A DNA stretch of 64,000 nucleotides. Origin: Porphyra umbilicalis. Its lineage: Eukaryota > Rhodophyta > Bangiophyceae > Bangiales > Bangiaceae. Positions 1 to 10,063 of the stretch are shown piece by piece (position 1 is the stretch's first letter; each line of letters begins with the position of its first letter). The notes under the pieces were generated by a model. That model worked only from the letters and a program-made list of their open reading frames with translations, did not search any database and was not told where the DNA came from. The position numbers were made by a program, and so were the translations under genes. Where the stretch lies: contig KV918991.1 in the NCBI GenBank assembly GCA_002049455.2, forward strand, positions 62,001-126,000, written 5' to 3'.

Positions 1-948
1 CGCTCCGGCGGCAGGGCCGGCAGCCGCCCGCACCGTCCCCGTCGAGTTATCAACACCCAGACCGGCGACGCCGTCGCCCACACCGCCGATAGAGTCGTCA
101 GTCCCCTCACCCCCTCCCTCGTCAATAGCAGACGAGCTCGCCACACCCGCACGCTCCAGCATCTTCTGCGTAATGGCTAAACGGTAACGAGCCGCCTCAG
201 GGGTGTGCCGCATCAGCGGCGAATCAAAAAAGCAAAGGGCAGTGCGCTCGTGCTGCGCGTCGGTGAGCTTGTGGAGAGCTTCAGTGCTGGCCTTGACCTG
301 AGCGTCCATCTGCACGTCCTCTTGGCGCTGCATCTTGGCCGCCTTGATGCCGACAGGGCGACCCTGAAAGCCGCCGTTGCGTCGGCTGCGGCCGCTACCG
401 CTGCCGCTGCCACTCTCCTCCTCGTCAGACGACGTGTCGCCCATAATGTCCATGCCCGAGGCGTCGCCGCCGTTGGCGGCGCCGCTAAACTTGTCGCTCT
501 GCCGCAAGACGCGCCAACACGCGACCCACTTGCAGTGCGCGACTTTGGCCTTGCGCTTGCGCGTCTTGTCGTCGACCTTGTCCTGGTTGCGGTCCTCTCG
601 GATCGCGTCGTAAATGTCCAGCGAGCAATAGCGCGCCACAGCGCCGCTGATAATGTCCTCCTCCGTCGGGTTGCCAGTGGTCGGCATGGCCTTAACAGCC
701 AGGTAGTGCGACGTGAAGGCGCTCACACCCGCCCGAATGCGCTTAAACTGCTTCTCCAGCGCACTTGGAAGGCGCTCCACTCTCATCGGCCCCTTCCTCC
801 GCACTTTCTCACCCCACACCTTGTGCACCGTCGCCCATAGGTTGTCCTTGGTCCGGGCAGTCCCCTTCACCGCGTCGCTCGTCACCTCCAGGTACGCCTC
901 ACAGAGGGGCACACGGTCGGCGTCCGTCCACCCCAGAGCAGACCCCAT
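1..948 (-). CDS. Myb/SANT-like (NAM-associated type) Harbinger partner protein, copy A, C-terminus cut by window edge
   Basis: Reading the minus strand from the ATG at 946-948 gives 316 open codons running off the left edge. The protein starts MGSALGWTDADRVPLCEAYL and matches the copy B protein along its length. A tryptophan-containing helix-turn-helix-like segment covers roughly the first 60 residues, a conserved segment ending in HCKWVACWRVLRQSDKF follows, then a Ser/Asp/Glu linker. Harbinger elements typically encode such a Myb-like protein that binds the transposon ends and helps import the transposase; that role is family knowledge. The start was chosen because copy B has an ATG at the identical place and the Arg/Gly/Pro-rich ORF stops 20 bases upstream in both copies. 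No frame break is visible within the window. Confidence 0.8.
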   Translation of the reverse strand, partial: MGSALGWTDADRVPLCEAYLEVTSDAVKGTARTKDNLWATVHKVWGEKVRRKGPMRVERLPSALEKQFKRIRAGVSAFTSHYLAVKAMPTTGNPTEEDIISGAVARYCSLDIYDAIREDRNQDKVDDKTRKRKAKVAHCKWVACWRVLRQSDKFSGAANGGDASGMDIMGDTSSDEEESGSGSGSGRSRRNGGFQGRPVGIKAAKMQRQEDVQMDAQVKASTEALHKLTDAQHERTALCFFDSPLMRHTPEAARYRLAITQKMLERAGVASSSAIDEGGGEGTDDSIGGVGDGVAGLGVDNSTGTVRAAAGPAAGA

Positions 949-968
949 CCTCTTGGGCAGCGAATACG

Positions 969-1943
969 TCACAGCCGGTAGGGAGGCGGCGGGTGGGCAG
1001 GGAACAGCTGGGGCGGCCGCCGAGGTACAGGGACGAGCTGGTAGGTCGGGTCGACAGAGGGATGGTTCCCCTGCAAGACGTACACCGGACGGCTCAGGGG
1101 CTCGGCCGACGTCGGCTGCCGCAACGGCTGCGACGGCGCGGGCCACCAGGTCCACGGCGAGGAAGTGCTCCGTGTCGGCGTCTGGGTCAGCACCCACTGC
1201 AGCTCTTGCGTGTCGCCCAGATCTCCGTACTGGTCGACCCGCCAGGGCGAGGGGGTATCAGGCACACGCCAAAGAGGCGCCGGTCGTGAAGCCTCCCAGG
1301 TTGGGACTTGGTCGTCGCCCCACGCCTCGCAGGAGGGAGCCCACCTCCAACTCGGAGGGGGGCCCGCCGGACGACGGGGCAGGGTGCACGGGCGGTCCCA
1401 GCCGTCGCCGCTTGGCGAGCGCCAGTCGCCCTGTGGCGGGCCAGGCGGTGGGCCCCACAGCTGGCGCGGCGGGCTGCGCGGGCGGTAGTTGTCCCGGCCG
1501 CCCCTGAAATGGGGCGGACCTCTTGGCGGGCTTGGGGGAGGACCCGGCGTCGGAGGCCGCGGCGGGCCGGGAGGACCACCAGCCGGCGGGCGCCGAGCGC
1601 TCCCACCAAAGTGGTTGGGGGAGAATGGCGGGCCCCTTGTCGGCCGGGGAGGGGCGCCCAAGGGCGGCCGAGGGGGGCTCGGTCGTCGCCAGCCGTCGTT
1701 GTCGCCACCGCCACGCGGACCCGCACGCACAGGGCCAGGAGGGCCGCCGCCAGCACCGCGGTCGTCCCAATCGCCGCGGTAGCGCACGTTCCGCCGTTGC
1801 TGCTCACAGTCGTCGCGCTCGCCATGTCGGCGGCCGCGACCGAGAGGGGAGTGATGCCGCTTAAAAGGCCGGGGTCGCCCGCCCTCTGGGGCACCACCAA
1901 AGCCGGGGGGCGGGCGATGCCCACCCGGCGCCCCGTGCCGCAT
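969..1943 (-). CDS. Arg/Gly/Pro-rich ORF of the transposon, copy A
   Basis: The frame encodes 324 residues dominated by proline, glycine and arginine, with RGG/RGR and PPG/PPR clusters and scattered tryptophans (for example ending PPRRPPQLFPAHPPPPYRL). The same reading frame is open in copy B (11384-12424), and the proteins remain clearly alignable including the last 20 residues, which argues that the frame is translated rather than a chance ORF. Its stop lies exactly 20 bases before the Myb-like ATG, as in copy B. RGG/Pro-rich proteins of this kind commonly bind RNA or drive condensation; no folded domain is recognised, so function is unknown. It could alternatively be an upstream exon of the Myb-like gene joined by splicing. 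A third protein is not part of the usual two-gene Harbinger layout. Confidence 0.6.
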   Translation of the reverse strand: MRHGAPGGHRPPPGFGGAPEGGRPRPFKRHHSPLGRGRRHGERDDCEQQRRNVRYRGDWDDRGAGGGPPGPVRAGPRGGGDNDGWRRPSPPRPPLGAPPRPTRGPPFSPNHFGGSARRPPAGGPPGPPRPPTPGPPPSPPRGPPHFRGGRDNYRPRSPPRQLWGPPPGPPQGDWRSPSGDGWDRPCTLPRRPAGPPPSWRWAPSCEAWGDDQVPTWEASRPAPLWRVPDTPSPWRVDQYGDLGDTQELQWVLTQTPTRSTSSPWTWWPAPSQPLRQPTSAEPLSRPVYVLQGNHPSVDPTYQLVPVPRRPPQLFPAHPPPPYRL

Positions 1944-3798
1944 GGGCGGAGGAGGGGGGGAGGGGGGGGCGGAGGCATGTGCGGGTGCTCACAAGCGTCC
2001 TCGCAGGGACTTGGAGGGGGAGGCGGGCACCAGGTACCGTTACGCTTCCGCTGCGTGCGCCGCCGTAGGGAGTCGTTGGCGCCCCTCCCGCGCGTCATGC
2101 TCAGGAGCGCGGGCGTCGCAAAGGCGGGCAAGACGGTCAGCGCGGGCTAAAGAAGCCGCGCGAGTGGGGTACGGAGGCGGGCGCCGCGGCGTCGGCGGTG
2201 GATGGTGCGCACACACACGGCACGCGGCGGACCCGCGCGCGGGAGCCACCACAGCGCCCCCAAAGGGGGCGCCTGCGACAGCGGGCGACCGTTGGCGGCA
2301 GGCCTGCGCCCGTCCACGCAGCGCGAAAACGAGTCGGGTGGGGGCCACGCGCGGCACCCCACAGCATGCCCCCTCTGCGTGCCTGGGTGGGAGGGCGACG
2401 GCGTGGGCCCCGCCCGTCCTCGCCGGCACGAGGCCAAAAGGCGTCGAGCGTAGGGCCCGCGCGCGGGGACAGCGTGACAGGTCCCCCAACACGTCGCCCC
2501 GCACGGCACGCGACCGCCTGTCGGCCCCCTCGGACTGTTCACGCTGGGAGGCGCTTATCTGAGGACCCACGTGTCGGCACTGCGCGCGCCTGACGAACGG
2601 GTGCGTGGCCGCGCGCGTGACCAGGCCCGCCCGGGCCCGCCCTAGCCACAAAAAAAGGCTGCGCCCGCCGGACACGTGCAAAGAACCTGGTGGGGGTCCT
2701 CCCATGCGTCGCCTGGCGAGGCGGGGTACACCCTCGCTGGCGCGCCCGAGCTCACAATGCCTGTTCATTGGGCCGCCCACGAAGAGGGGACGGACGCCAG
2801 GGCCATTGCCGCCATCATCGGTGTCCGCCCACGCAATGCACTCAGCCGAGAGACGTGTGTGTGAGGCCCAAATCACGATCACGCGACGGTCAAGCGAAGC
2901 CACTCATCGCTGCACAACGCTCACTCATCTCTCACCCAGTGTCACACCTGCCCGCCACACCATCCGTTTGAGACGAGCGGCGTCCAATCACGTTCACTGC
3001 AAAACTGATGGCGGAGCCAGTCCCGCCCAGATCGCGTCCAGATCGCGACATAACATTTTGAAAATACCTGGACTGAGCGAAAGACATTTTGAGGCCGGCG
3101 CACGGCCTGGAATTTTTGCTTTTACAGCCAATCAAAGAGCGCCTCTTCCGTCCGCTGACCGGAGAGTCTGACCCGAGAGCGGCTCAGAGCATTCGATTCT
3201 ACAAGCTTGCACTCCCGAGAGATGGTACACGGGCGATGCACGCTGTTTGGCAGGACCACTCTGCGGTGCGGAGAGTGCCTTGATCCGCTCGCGCAGGTGA
3301 TTGTCCACCAGACTAGCCCGGATCGCGGGTGTCGCGCCTCGTGCAACTCGGGTCGTCGCCAGTGTCAGGCGTTGATATCGAAAATTCTTGCTCGTGGAGC
3401 CGTGGCACTGCCAGGTGTCGTCGTATTCACCCCATGTTATTGCGTGTTGAGCCCGATTCTGGTCGTATTGGGCCTCATTCGCAAGCTGTGCTTCAATCCT
3501 TTGTCGCGTGGCATGCCCGAATCCATTTTCGAATGAATCTAATGACTGTCTCTGCACGATCTACTATCGGTTTCGGACACATCAGCCATCGTCGTTTAGC
3601 TAGTCCCCTGCAATACGAGGCGAGGTCAGATTGGGGCCTCGTTGGACCCACCAACGTAGACCCTATCGTTCAATCGGCCGGAGGGCATTCGATGGTCCAT
3701 GTGGCAAAGTCCATCGCGACGTTTGGGTTATGGGGCCCCCAGGATGGTCTTTCCATTCAGGGACCCACACGTTGCACCTCCAGATGGGGTTAAATGGA
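1944..3798. other. Subterminal region of transposon copy A, no supported gene
   Basis: This lies between the Arg/Gly/Pro-rich ORF and the right terminal repeat. Open frames occur on both strands, but the matching region of copy B does not preserve their lengths or starts consistently, apart from one 109-codon plus-strand frame (3207-3536) that is probably carried along by nucleotide identity. It most likely holds the promoter of the minus-strand genes and transposase-binding sequence. Confidence 0.5.
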
Positions 3799-3827
3799 AG
3801 ATGGGGCCGACGTTGCTGGGATTGCCC
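3799..3827. repeat. Right terminal inverted repeat of transposon copy A
   Basis: These 29 bases, ending GGGATTGCCC, are identical to the right terminus of copy B at 14299-14327. Their reverse complement matches the left terminus of copy B at 4873-4901 with one mismatch. Confidence 0.85.
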
Positions 3828-4190
3828 TGACGAAGCGTTGCGCCATAGCCGCATTGCGGTTTCGGCGAGAGACACAAAAGCTGTAACCTTTTGTGGCGTG
3901 CGCGGCCAGGGGCTGGGGAAATTCTCCCACAGTCAGCAGTGTCGCCGGGGGATCCCCCCCCTCCCGTGCCGCCCCCCGATGTCAAGGAGGATATCTCTAG
4001 CCTAGAGGATTGCACCATTCAACCTCGAGCAGAGCTTTCATTGGCCTGCAAGTCACAAACATCTGCTCTTCTATTGGCTGTTCACTGCTGTCAGTGCGCT
4101 CCGGTTTCTGATACATATCTCGCTTCTATGCATTGGCTCTGCTCACAGGCAGTGCAACAGACTGTTGTGGTCCAAACCCACAATATGGAC

Positions 4191-4326
4191 TACAGCCGTT
4201 CGCCCAAAAATCCCGCACTCCAACTGTTGCAAAATTGTTCCAAATCGGCCTCTGCGGGGTCGTAGAGGCCGATTTGGCACTCTTTTGCAACTATTGGAGT
4301 GCGGGATTTTTGGGAGAACGGCTGTA
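4191..4326. mobile_element. 136-bp foldback MITE, copy 1 (TA-flanked)
   Basis: The element reads TA-CAGCCGTTC ... GAACGGCTG-TA and is one long imperfect hairpin: the left half (ending in GGCCTCTGCGGGG) is nearly the reverse complement of the right half. Copies of exactly the same 136-bp length, TA included, lie at 16597 and 63220, and a half copy lies at 17579. The TA at each end and the absence of coding capacity suggest a Tc1/mariner-mobilised, non-autonomous element. It sits in the 1,045-bp gap between the two Harbinger copies. Confidence 0.85.
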
Positions 4327-4872
4327 CAATCTCACAATGTGGGAACGCCCCACAACGCCATTTTCAGATCGTGGTCCTCCCCCTTTATGGAGCACTGCTC
4401 TGCGCGTTGATTTTTCTCGAAGGGCAATCCTTCCGGATCTTGACAGACCCGGTCGGCAGGTGGCTTGGCGACGGGGCCACCCTCCGACCCGGATCATCAG
4501 CGCACGATTCCACCTCGCATCCACCCTCTTGCTCAGTGTCTGTGAAACCCAGAGGGCGTTTTCACATCATCATATCCGAACAGCTTTGACCAGTCAGCAG
4601 GTCTGGCGGCCACGCGGAGATAGTGTTCAACGCAACGCGCTTGGCACCCGCGTACGTTTCCCACCTCCATAACACCATAACTGTAATTCCATACTGGTGG
4701 TCCTCATGCAAGCAAAACGGCGCGTCTGGCAGGGCCCACACCTGACGGACGCGCACACGCCAAGCGCCATCGCACTGCTGTAGAGCCGTCGCAGCTTTGA
4801 CGGAGCGATCCGCTGCGCCGCCGCATAAGCTCGTGGCCGCTCGCCCCCACAATGGACCCGCACTCTGCCTCA

Positions 4873-4901
4873 GGGCAATCCCAACAACGTCGGCCCCATC
4901 T
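4873..4901. repeat. Left terminal inverted repeat of transposon copy B
   Basis: The 29 bases start GGGCAATCCCAACAACGTCG and pair with 14299-14327 with a single mismatch (A here, G in the right repeat, at position 12). TCA precedes it at 4870-4872. The core ATGGGGC (or its complement) recurs just inside at 4956, 5057, 5077 and 5096. Confidence 0.9.
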
Positions 4902-5536
4902 CATATTCGTTACACGTTGTGCCACGAAGCAGAAACGTGTCTCTTTATTAAGGAAATGGGGCCACCGGGCTTTTCTGTCAACGCGATCGACCCCATTCTG
5001 GTCTTCAATGGTCATGATGGAATCCTGGAAGTACGAATCAACTCCGAAGCGCAGAAATGGGGCGGGCGCTGGACCTGCCCCATTCGTGAAGCGAAATGGG
5101 GCTGGTCCGGTGCCGGCCCCAATGTGTTCTGCGTGCTCATTGGTAGAGTCAAACTAAATGTATATCAACGTATATCGGTTTAGGGCGCAACGTGTGTTGG
5201 AAGGATCTTGATCAGTTTTGAAAAATAATGGCGCGGTTGTCCACTTTATTACGATGATGACCGCCCTCGGCATTCGAGAGCGGACCAACAGTTTTAGTCG
5301 ATTGCAGCTGGGTGACGGAGCAGTCGGTTGGTGTCGCGTGATCGGATTCTATCGCGGGGTGCAGCGCGTGCCGCGTCGGATGGGATCGGACATGTCCCTC
5401 AGAAAAGCGTACAGTGAGGCTCTCGCTCGCCTCGTGACCCCCGATCTGGCCTCTGGAGTGCCTGTTGGTGGCGGGACGATGGATGGTTCAGGTGGTGCCA
5501 TCACCTCCCTGTGGTCGCTTGGGTACGGCAGGGCGG

Positions 5537-5790
5537 CCAACACTGTTGCAGAGCCTCAGAGGGTGGGGGGGGAGGGGGGCTGAGCGAGATCGTGTGGGCG
5601 GCCGGGCCCCACACGCACACAGATATTTGCAGGTGGCGGGCCGCCCGACACTGCTTCAGAGCCTCTGGAGGGGGGGGGGGGGGTCGGACTGGATCGAGCG
5701 CTGCTCCCGGCCCGACACGCACACAGCGATTTGCAGGCTATAGGCGGTCCGCCACCGCACACAGAACGGTTTCAGAGGAGGGGGGGGGGG
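5537..5790. repeat. Tandem repeat of about 108 bp with G-runs, upstream of transposase
   Basis: Two units and part of a third start near 5537, 5649 and 5757. Each has a segment like CAGAGCCTC or TTTCAGAG followed by a G-run of 8-14; the first two then carry ACACGCACACAG and a TTTGCAGG box. The units are degenerate. They lie in the leader between the left terminal repeat and the transposase. The rest of 4902-6485 shows no supported gene. Confidence 0.6.
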
Positions 5791-6485
5791 TGGGCGGCGG
5801 CCTCGGCCATCTCCCGGCGCCCGCCCGCCGCATTTGGGGGGGGCTGGTGGGCCGCCACCGCCCACCGCGCCCCCGCACAGGGGGTGCGGCGGTCGATCCA
5901 GGACCAGGCGGTGCCTGGTTGGCTGCCTCCCAGTGTTTGCGGGGCAGGTGGTGGTCCACCACTGCGCACAGTGCCTATTGAGAGGGGGGGGGACTCGGTC
6001 CGTCGCTGTGGCCTGCGCCAGGCGTCGCCCGACCGTTCACTGCCCGACCCATCGACGTCGTGCCCATCACTGTGACGCGCGCCGCCATCACCCCCATCGT
6101 CCCCGGCCATCACACCCATCGTTACCCCCGCTCTATTCTATCGCCCTGTTCCTCCTCCACGACGTACCCGCTGCGGCGGCACCTGCCCTGTCCTCGGTTT
6201 GAGGCGCACGATCCGCGCACGCATCCCAACTTGTGTGCTACCCCTCTATTTTTTTTCATCCCCAGCCTCCTGTTCTGAGCTCCACTACGACCTGCGCGCA
6301 TTGGTCCGTCCCCCCCCCCCTGCGCTGCCGACCCGTGATTGAGTTGCATTGGCGCCCACGACACGTTTGGCCGTGTCCGGCGCCACCGACCGCGGCGGCT
6401 GCCGCCAATCGCTTCCGCGGGCGTTCCACTCGTCCCCCACCTCCTGCGCTGACCACCCGCCCTAGGGACCCTCTGCTGAGCACTT

Positions 6486-8027
6486 ATGGACGCTGGCGAG
6501 GCGGGGCTGTCGAGCACTGCATCTTTGCTCGCAGACGACGATGGTGGCGTCGTTTGTGCCGCTGTGCGCGCCCACATGGGCGTGCTGTTCCTGCTTCGAC
6601 GACGGTCGCGCTCCAGCCGTGCCAACCGCCGTCGTCGCTACCGTGGCTCCGTTGCTGGGCGTCGGCCAAACAAGCGGCGCGACTTTGCCGCTGGGCTCTT
6701 CAACATCCAGCGCGACTACTTTGGGGTCAACGCGGAGGCTCCCATCTACGACGACCGTGACTTTGAGACGCGGTTTCGCGTGCCGCGCAGTGTGTTTCGA
6801 CGCGTCTACCAGGCAGTGAAGGACGAGCCGTTCTTCCAGCAGCGGATCAACGCGACGGGTCGCCTGCAGGCCCACCCTCTTCAGAAGGTCGTTGCCGCCT
6901 TCCGCGTCATCGCGTACGGCGAGGCGGCCGACCGTGCGGACGAGTACGTGCGCCTCTCTCGTTCTACTGTGGCGCAAGCGACAAAGCTACTGCTGGAGTT
7001 TATTGTGCAGCGGTGGGGACCAACCTTCCTGCGCCGTCCGAACAATTTGGAGCTGAAGAAGATGATGGAGCGCAATGCGGAGCGTGGCTTTCCTGGATGC
7101 ATGGGCTCGCTGGACTGCACGCACTGGGAGTGGCATCAGTGCCCGACGGGCATGGCGGGCGCGTATCAGAGCCGAAAGGGCTCGCGCGGTGTTGTCGTCG
7201 AGGCCGTCTGCGATGAGGACCTGTGGATTTGGCACCTGTTTGTCGGTGCCCCCGGGAGCTTGAACGACATCAACGTTATGAACCAATCGCCCCTCTACCT
7301 CGACGTCACCGCCGGCCGGTGGCCGCCGCGGGATGTGCCCTTTTCCATCAACGGGACAACTCGCACGCTACCATACTACCTTGTCGATGGTATCTACCCT
7401 CGTTATGCCTTCCTAGTGTCGCCCCACCCCATGCCATTGACTGACGAGGCAAAGACCTTCAACCGTCTGCAGGAGGCGATTCGCAAGGATGTTGAGCGGC
7501 TGTTTGGCGTCCTGACTAAGCGGTTTCACATTGCCTTGCACCCAGGGCGGTGCCGTTCCGTGAAGCAGCTGATTATGACCTACAAGGCGGTGTGCATTCT
7601 ACACAACATGTGTGTAGAGGCCCGTCGTGGCACGTTTTTGAGCCGCCGCAGACATGCACGAGGGAATAACGGGGGTGGGAGTGCGGGTGGTGAGGGTGAG
7701 GGTCCTGCAGGTGAGGCTGCCGCTGCAGCGGGGGGTCATGGTGCCCAAGATGGTGGGTCAGGCGATGGCGGCGCTGCTGCCGCCGGGGGAGCTGCACCTG
7801 GCGGCGGCATCGGCAACGGCGGCGGCCTCCCGGCCGCCGCTGACGCTGTCGCTGACCCGCCCCCGGCACTGAACGCTGTGGAGCAACCCCCCGCGGGCGG
7901 CATGGTTGCTGTCTTTGATGCATGGGGTGAGACTCGCAATCCCGCCGAGCACGAGCAGCTCCGTGCCGACCTGACGGCGCACGTATGGAACGACCGCGGC
8001 GAGTTGCTGTCCCCGTATGTTGTGTAG
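6486..8027 (+). CDS. PIF/Harbinger DDE transposase
   Basis: This is an uninterrupted 513-residue protein of the Harbinger/DDE_Tnp_4 nuclease type, expected to cut and join the element ends. The acidic triad is visible as D210 in GSLDCTHWEW, D261 in GSLNDINVMNQ and E337 in RKDVERLFGVL, followed by the typical CILHNMC segment. The N-terminus (about residues 35-65) is strongly Arg-rich, as expected for a nuclear DNA-binding protein. Residues about 390-455 form a Gly/Ala-rich low-complexity insert encoded by GGC-like codons resembling the adjacent minisatellite; a conserved-looking tail (VFDAWGETRNPAEHEQLRADL) follows. The ATG at 6486 is the first in frame and gives a family-typical length plus the insert. 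It faces the Myb-like gene across the minisatellite. Confidence 0.93.
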   Translation: MDAGEAGLSSTASLLADDDGGVVCAAVRAHMGVLFLLRRRSRSSRANRRRRYRGSVAGRRPNKRRDFAAGLFNIQRDYFGVNAEAPIYDDRDFETRFRVPRSVFRRVYQAVKDEPFFQQRINATGRLQAHPLQKVVAAFRVIAYGEAADRADEYVRLSRSTVAQATKLLLEFIVQRWGPTFLRRPNNLELKKMMERNAERGFPGCMGSLDCTHWEWHQCPTGMAGAYQSRKGSRGVVVEAVCDEDLWIWHLFVGAPGSLNDINVMNQSPLYLDVTAGRWPPRDVPFSINGTTRTLPYYLVDGIYPRYAFLVSPHPMPLTDEAKTFNRLQEAIRKDVERLFGVLTKRFHIALHPGRCRSVKQLIMTYKAVCILHNMCVEARRGTFLSRRRHARGNNGGGSAGGEGEGPAGEAAAAAGGHGAQDGGSGDGGAAAAGGAAPGGGIGNGGGLPAAADAVADPPPALNAVEQPPAGGMVAVFDAWGETRNPAEHEQLRADLTAHVWNDRGELLSPYVV

Positions 8028-8041
8028 AGACGCAAGGTTAC

Positions 8042-8086
8042 ACAAAGGTTTTTTTTTCCCCGCTGGGCAGGGGTTTTTTTTCCTTA
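8042..8086. repeat. 45-bp inverted repeat, left arm, just after the transposase stop
   Basis: The arm begins ACAAAGG, has a T-run, the self-complementary core CCCCGCTGGGCAGGGG, a second T-run, then CCTT. Its reverse complement lies at 10064-10108 with about one mismatch and one indel. It starts 14 bases after the transposase stop, and its partner starts 58 bases past the Myb-like stop, so both convergent genes end in the same sequence. A shared 3'-end-forming signal is one reading; structural arms of an inserted minisatellite is another. Confidence 0.8.
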
Positions 8087-8289
8087 ACATCGTTGTCCAT
8101 AGTGTGTACCATCAGGTCCGCTCTAGTTGATATCCCCACCACCTCAGCTGGCGCTTTTGCGGGGTTCCCTGCCTCTCCGCCGTCCCTTCCCCCAGCCCGC
8201 CCACCCCTGCACCCCCACCTCCTTCCAATGGCACGGCTCGCGGCCTCCACCTCCCCATCGATCCGCCCGCGCCCACCCCCTCGCAGGGC

Positions 8290-10050
8290 GGCGCCCGCCG
8301 CGAATGCGGCGGCTGCGGCGGCGGCGGCGGAGGTGGCGGCGGCGGTCGGCGGGGGCGGCGGTCGGCGGGGGCGGCGGTCGGCGGCTGTGGCGGGGCGGCG
8401 GTCGGCGGGGGCGGCGGTCGGCGGCGGTAGGAGCGGCGGCCGGCGGCGGAGGCGGCGGCGGTCGGCGGGGGCGGCGGTTGGTGGGGGTGGCGTCCGGCGG
8501 CGGAGGCGGCGGCGGTCGGCGGGGGCGGCGGCTGGCGGCAGGGGGGGCGGCGGTCGGCGGGGGCGGCGGTCGGCGGGGGGGCGGCGGTCGGCGGCGGGGG
8601 CGCGGCTGGCGGCGGGGGGGCGGCGGTCGGCGGGGGCGGCGGTTGGTGGGGGTGGCGGCCGGCGGCGGAGGCGGCGGCGGTCGGCGGGGGCGGCGGCTGG
8701 CGGCGGAGTTGGCGGCCGACAGCTGGGGGGGCGGCTGGCGGTGGGGGCCGCGGTCGGCGGCGGGGGGGCGTCTGACGGCGGTCGGCGGTGGGGGCGGCGG
8801 CCGGCGGCTGGGGCGGTGGCGGTCGGCGGGGACGGCGGTCGGCGGCGGGGTGGGCGGCTGGCGGCGGAGTTGGCGGCCGACGGCGGGGGGGGCGGCCGGC
8901 GGTGGGGGCGGCGGTCGGCGGCGGGGGGCGCGGCTGGCGGCGGGGGGGGCGGCGGTCGGCGGGGGCGGCAGTCGGCGGGGGCGGCGGTCGGTGGCGAGGG
9001 GGGCGGCCGGCGGCGGATTCGGCGGCCGGCGGCTGTGGCGGCGGTCGGCGGTGGCGTCGGCGGCGGGGGCGGCGGCTGGCGGCAGGGGGGGCGGCGGTCG
9101 GCGGGGGCGGCAGTCGGCGGGGGCGGCGGTCGGTGGCGAGGGGGGCGGCCGGCGGCGGATTCGGCGGCCGGCGGCTGTGGCGGCGGTCGGCGGTGGCGTC
9201 GGCGGCGGGGGCGGCGGCTGGCGGCAGGGGGGGCGGTGGTCGGTCGGGGCGGCCGGCGGCGGGGGCGGCGGTCGGCGGCGGTGGGAGCGGCGGCCGGCGG
9301 CGGAGACGGCGGCGGTCCGCGGGCGCGGCGGTCGGCGGCGGGGTGGGCGGCCGGCGGCAGAGTTGGCGGCCGACGGCGGGGGGGGCGGCCGGCGGTGGGG
9401 GCGGCGGTCGGCGGCGGGGGGCGCGGCTGGCGGCGGGGGGGGCGGCGGTCGGCGGGGGCGGCAGTCGGCGGGGGCGGCGGTCGGTGGCGAGGGGGGCGGC
9501 CGGCGGCGGATTCGGCGGCCGGCGGCTGTGGCGGCGGTCGGCGGTGGCGTCGGCGGCGGGGGCGGCGGCTGGCGGCAGGGGGGCGGCGGTCGGCGGGGGC
9601 GGCAGTCGGCGGGGGCGGCGGTCGGTGGCGAGGGGGGCGGCCGGCGGCGGATTCGGCGGCCGGCGGCTGTGGCGGCGGTCGGCGGTGGCGTCGGCGGCGG
9701 GGGCGGCGGCTGGCGGCAGGGGGGGCGGCGGTCGGCCGGGGCGGCCGGCGGCGGGGGCGGCGGTCGGCGGCGGTGGGAGCGGCGGCCGGCGGCGGAGGCG
9801 GCGGCGGTCGGCGGGCGCGGCGGTCGGCGGCGGGGTGGGCGGCCGTCGGCAGAGTTGGCGGCCGACGGCGGCCGGGGCGGCCGGCGGCGGGGGCGGCAGT
9901 CGGCGGCGGTGGGAGCGGCGGCCGGCGGCTGTGGCGTCGGTCGGCGTTGGGGGCGGCGGCAGACGGCGGGGGCGGCGGTCGGCGGGGGCGGCGGTCAGTG
10001 GCGGGGGGGGCGACCGGTGGCGGGGGGGGCGGCCGGCGGCAGGGACCGGG
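8290..10050. repeat. GGC-rich minisatellite inside transposon copy B, with higher-order repeats
   Basis: About 1.76 kb is built almost only from GGCGG, TCGGCGG and GGGGGCGG words. A 141-142-bp higher-order unit recurs at 8949-9090, 9091-9232, 9442-9582 and 9583-9723, and the pair is itself part of a duplicated block of about 493 bp (8949 to 9442). All six frames are nearly free of stops, so the long Arg/Gly/Ala and Pro/Arg/Ala frames here (up to about 1,000 codons) carry no evidence of coding. The array lies exactly between the two 45-bp inverted-repeat arms. Confidence 0.9.
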
Positions 10051-10063
10051 GAAATGCACTTGT

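Larger units (their letters stand above)
1..3827 (-). mobile_element. PIF/Harbinger-type DNA transposon, copy A (right part only; left part outside window)
   Basis: This stretch aligns along its whole length with 10422-14327 (the matching right part of copy B), with the offset drifting by only about 79 bases through indels. It carries the same Myb-like gene and the same Arg/Gly/Pro-rich ORF, in the same order and orientation. It ends at 3827 with the same 29-bp terminal repeat as copy B, after which the flanks differ (TGA here, TCA after copy B). The transposase half would lie left of base 1. By eye the two copies differ at roughly 10-15% of bases, so they are not a very recent duplication. 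Strand follows the Myb-like gene. Confidence 0.85.

Noticed and set aside
4420-4435. GGGCAATCC resembling a Harbinger terminus between the two copies
   Set aside because: Only nine bases match, no partner end lies nearby, and the sequence diverges immediately.
8949-9723. Regular repeats considered as a CRISPR-like array
   Set aside because: Repeats are contiguous with no unique spacers, and the sequence is eukaryotic.
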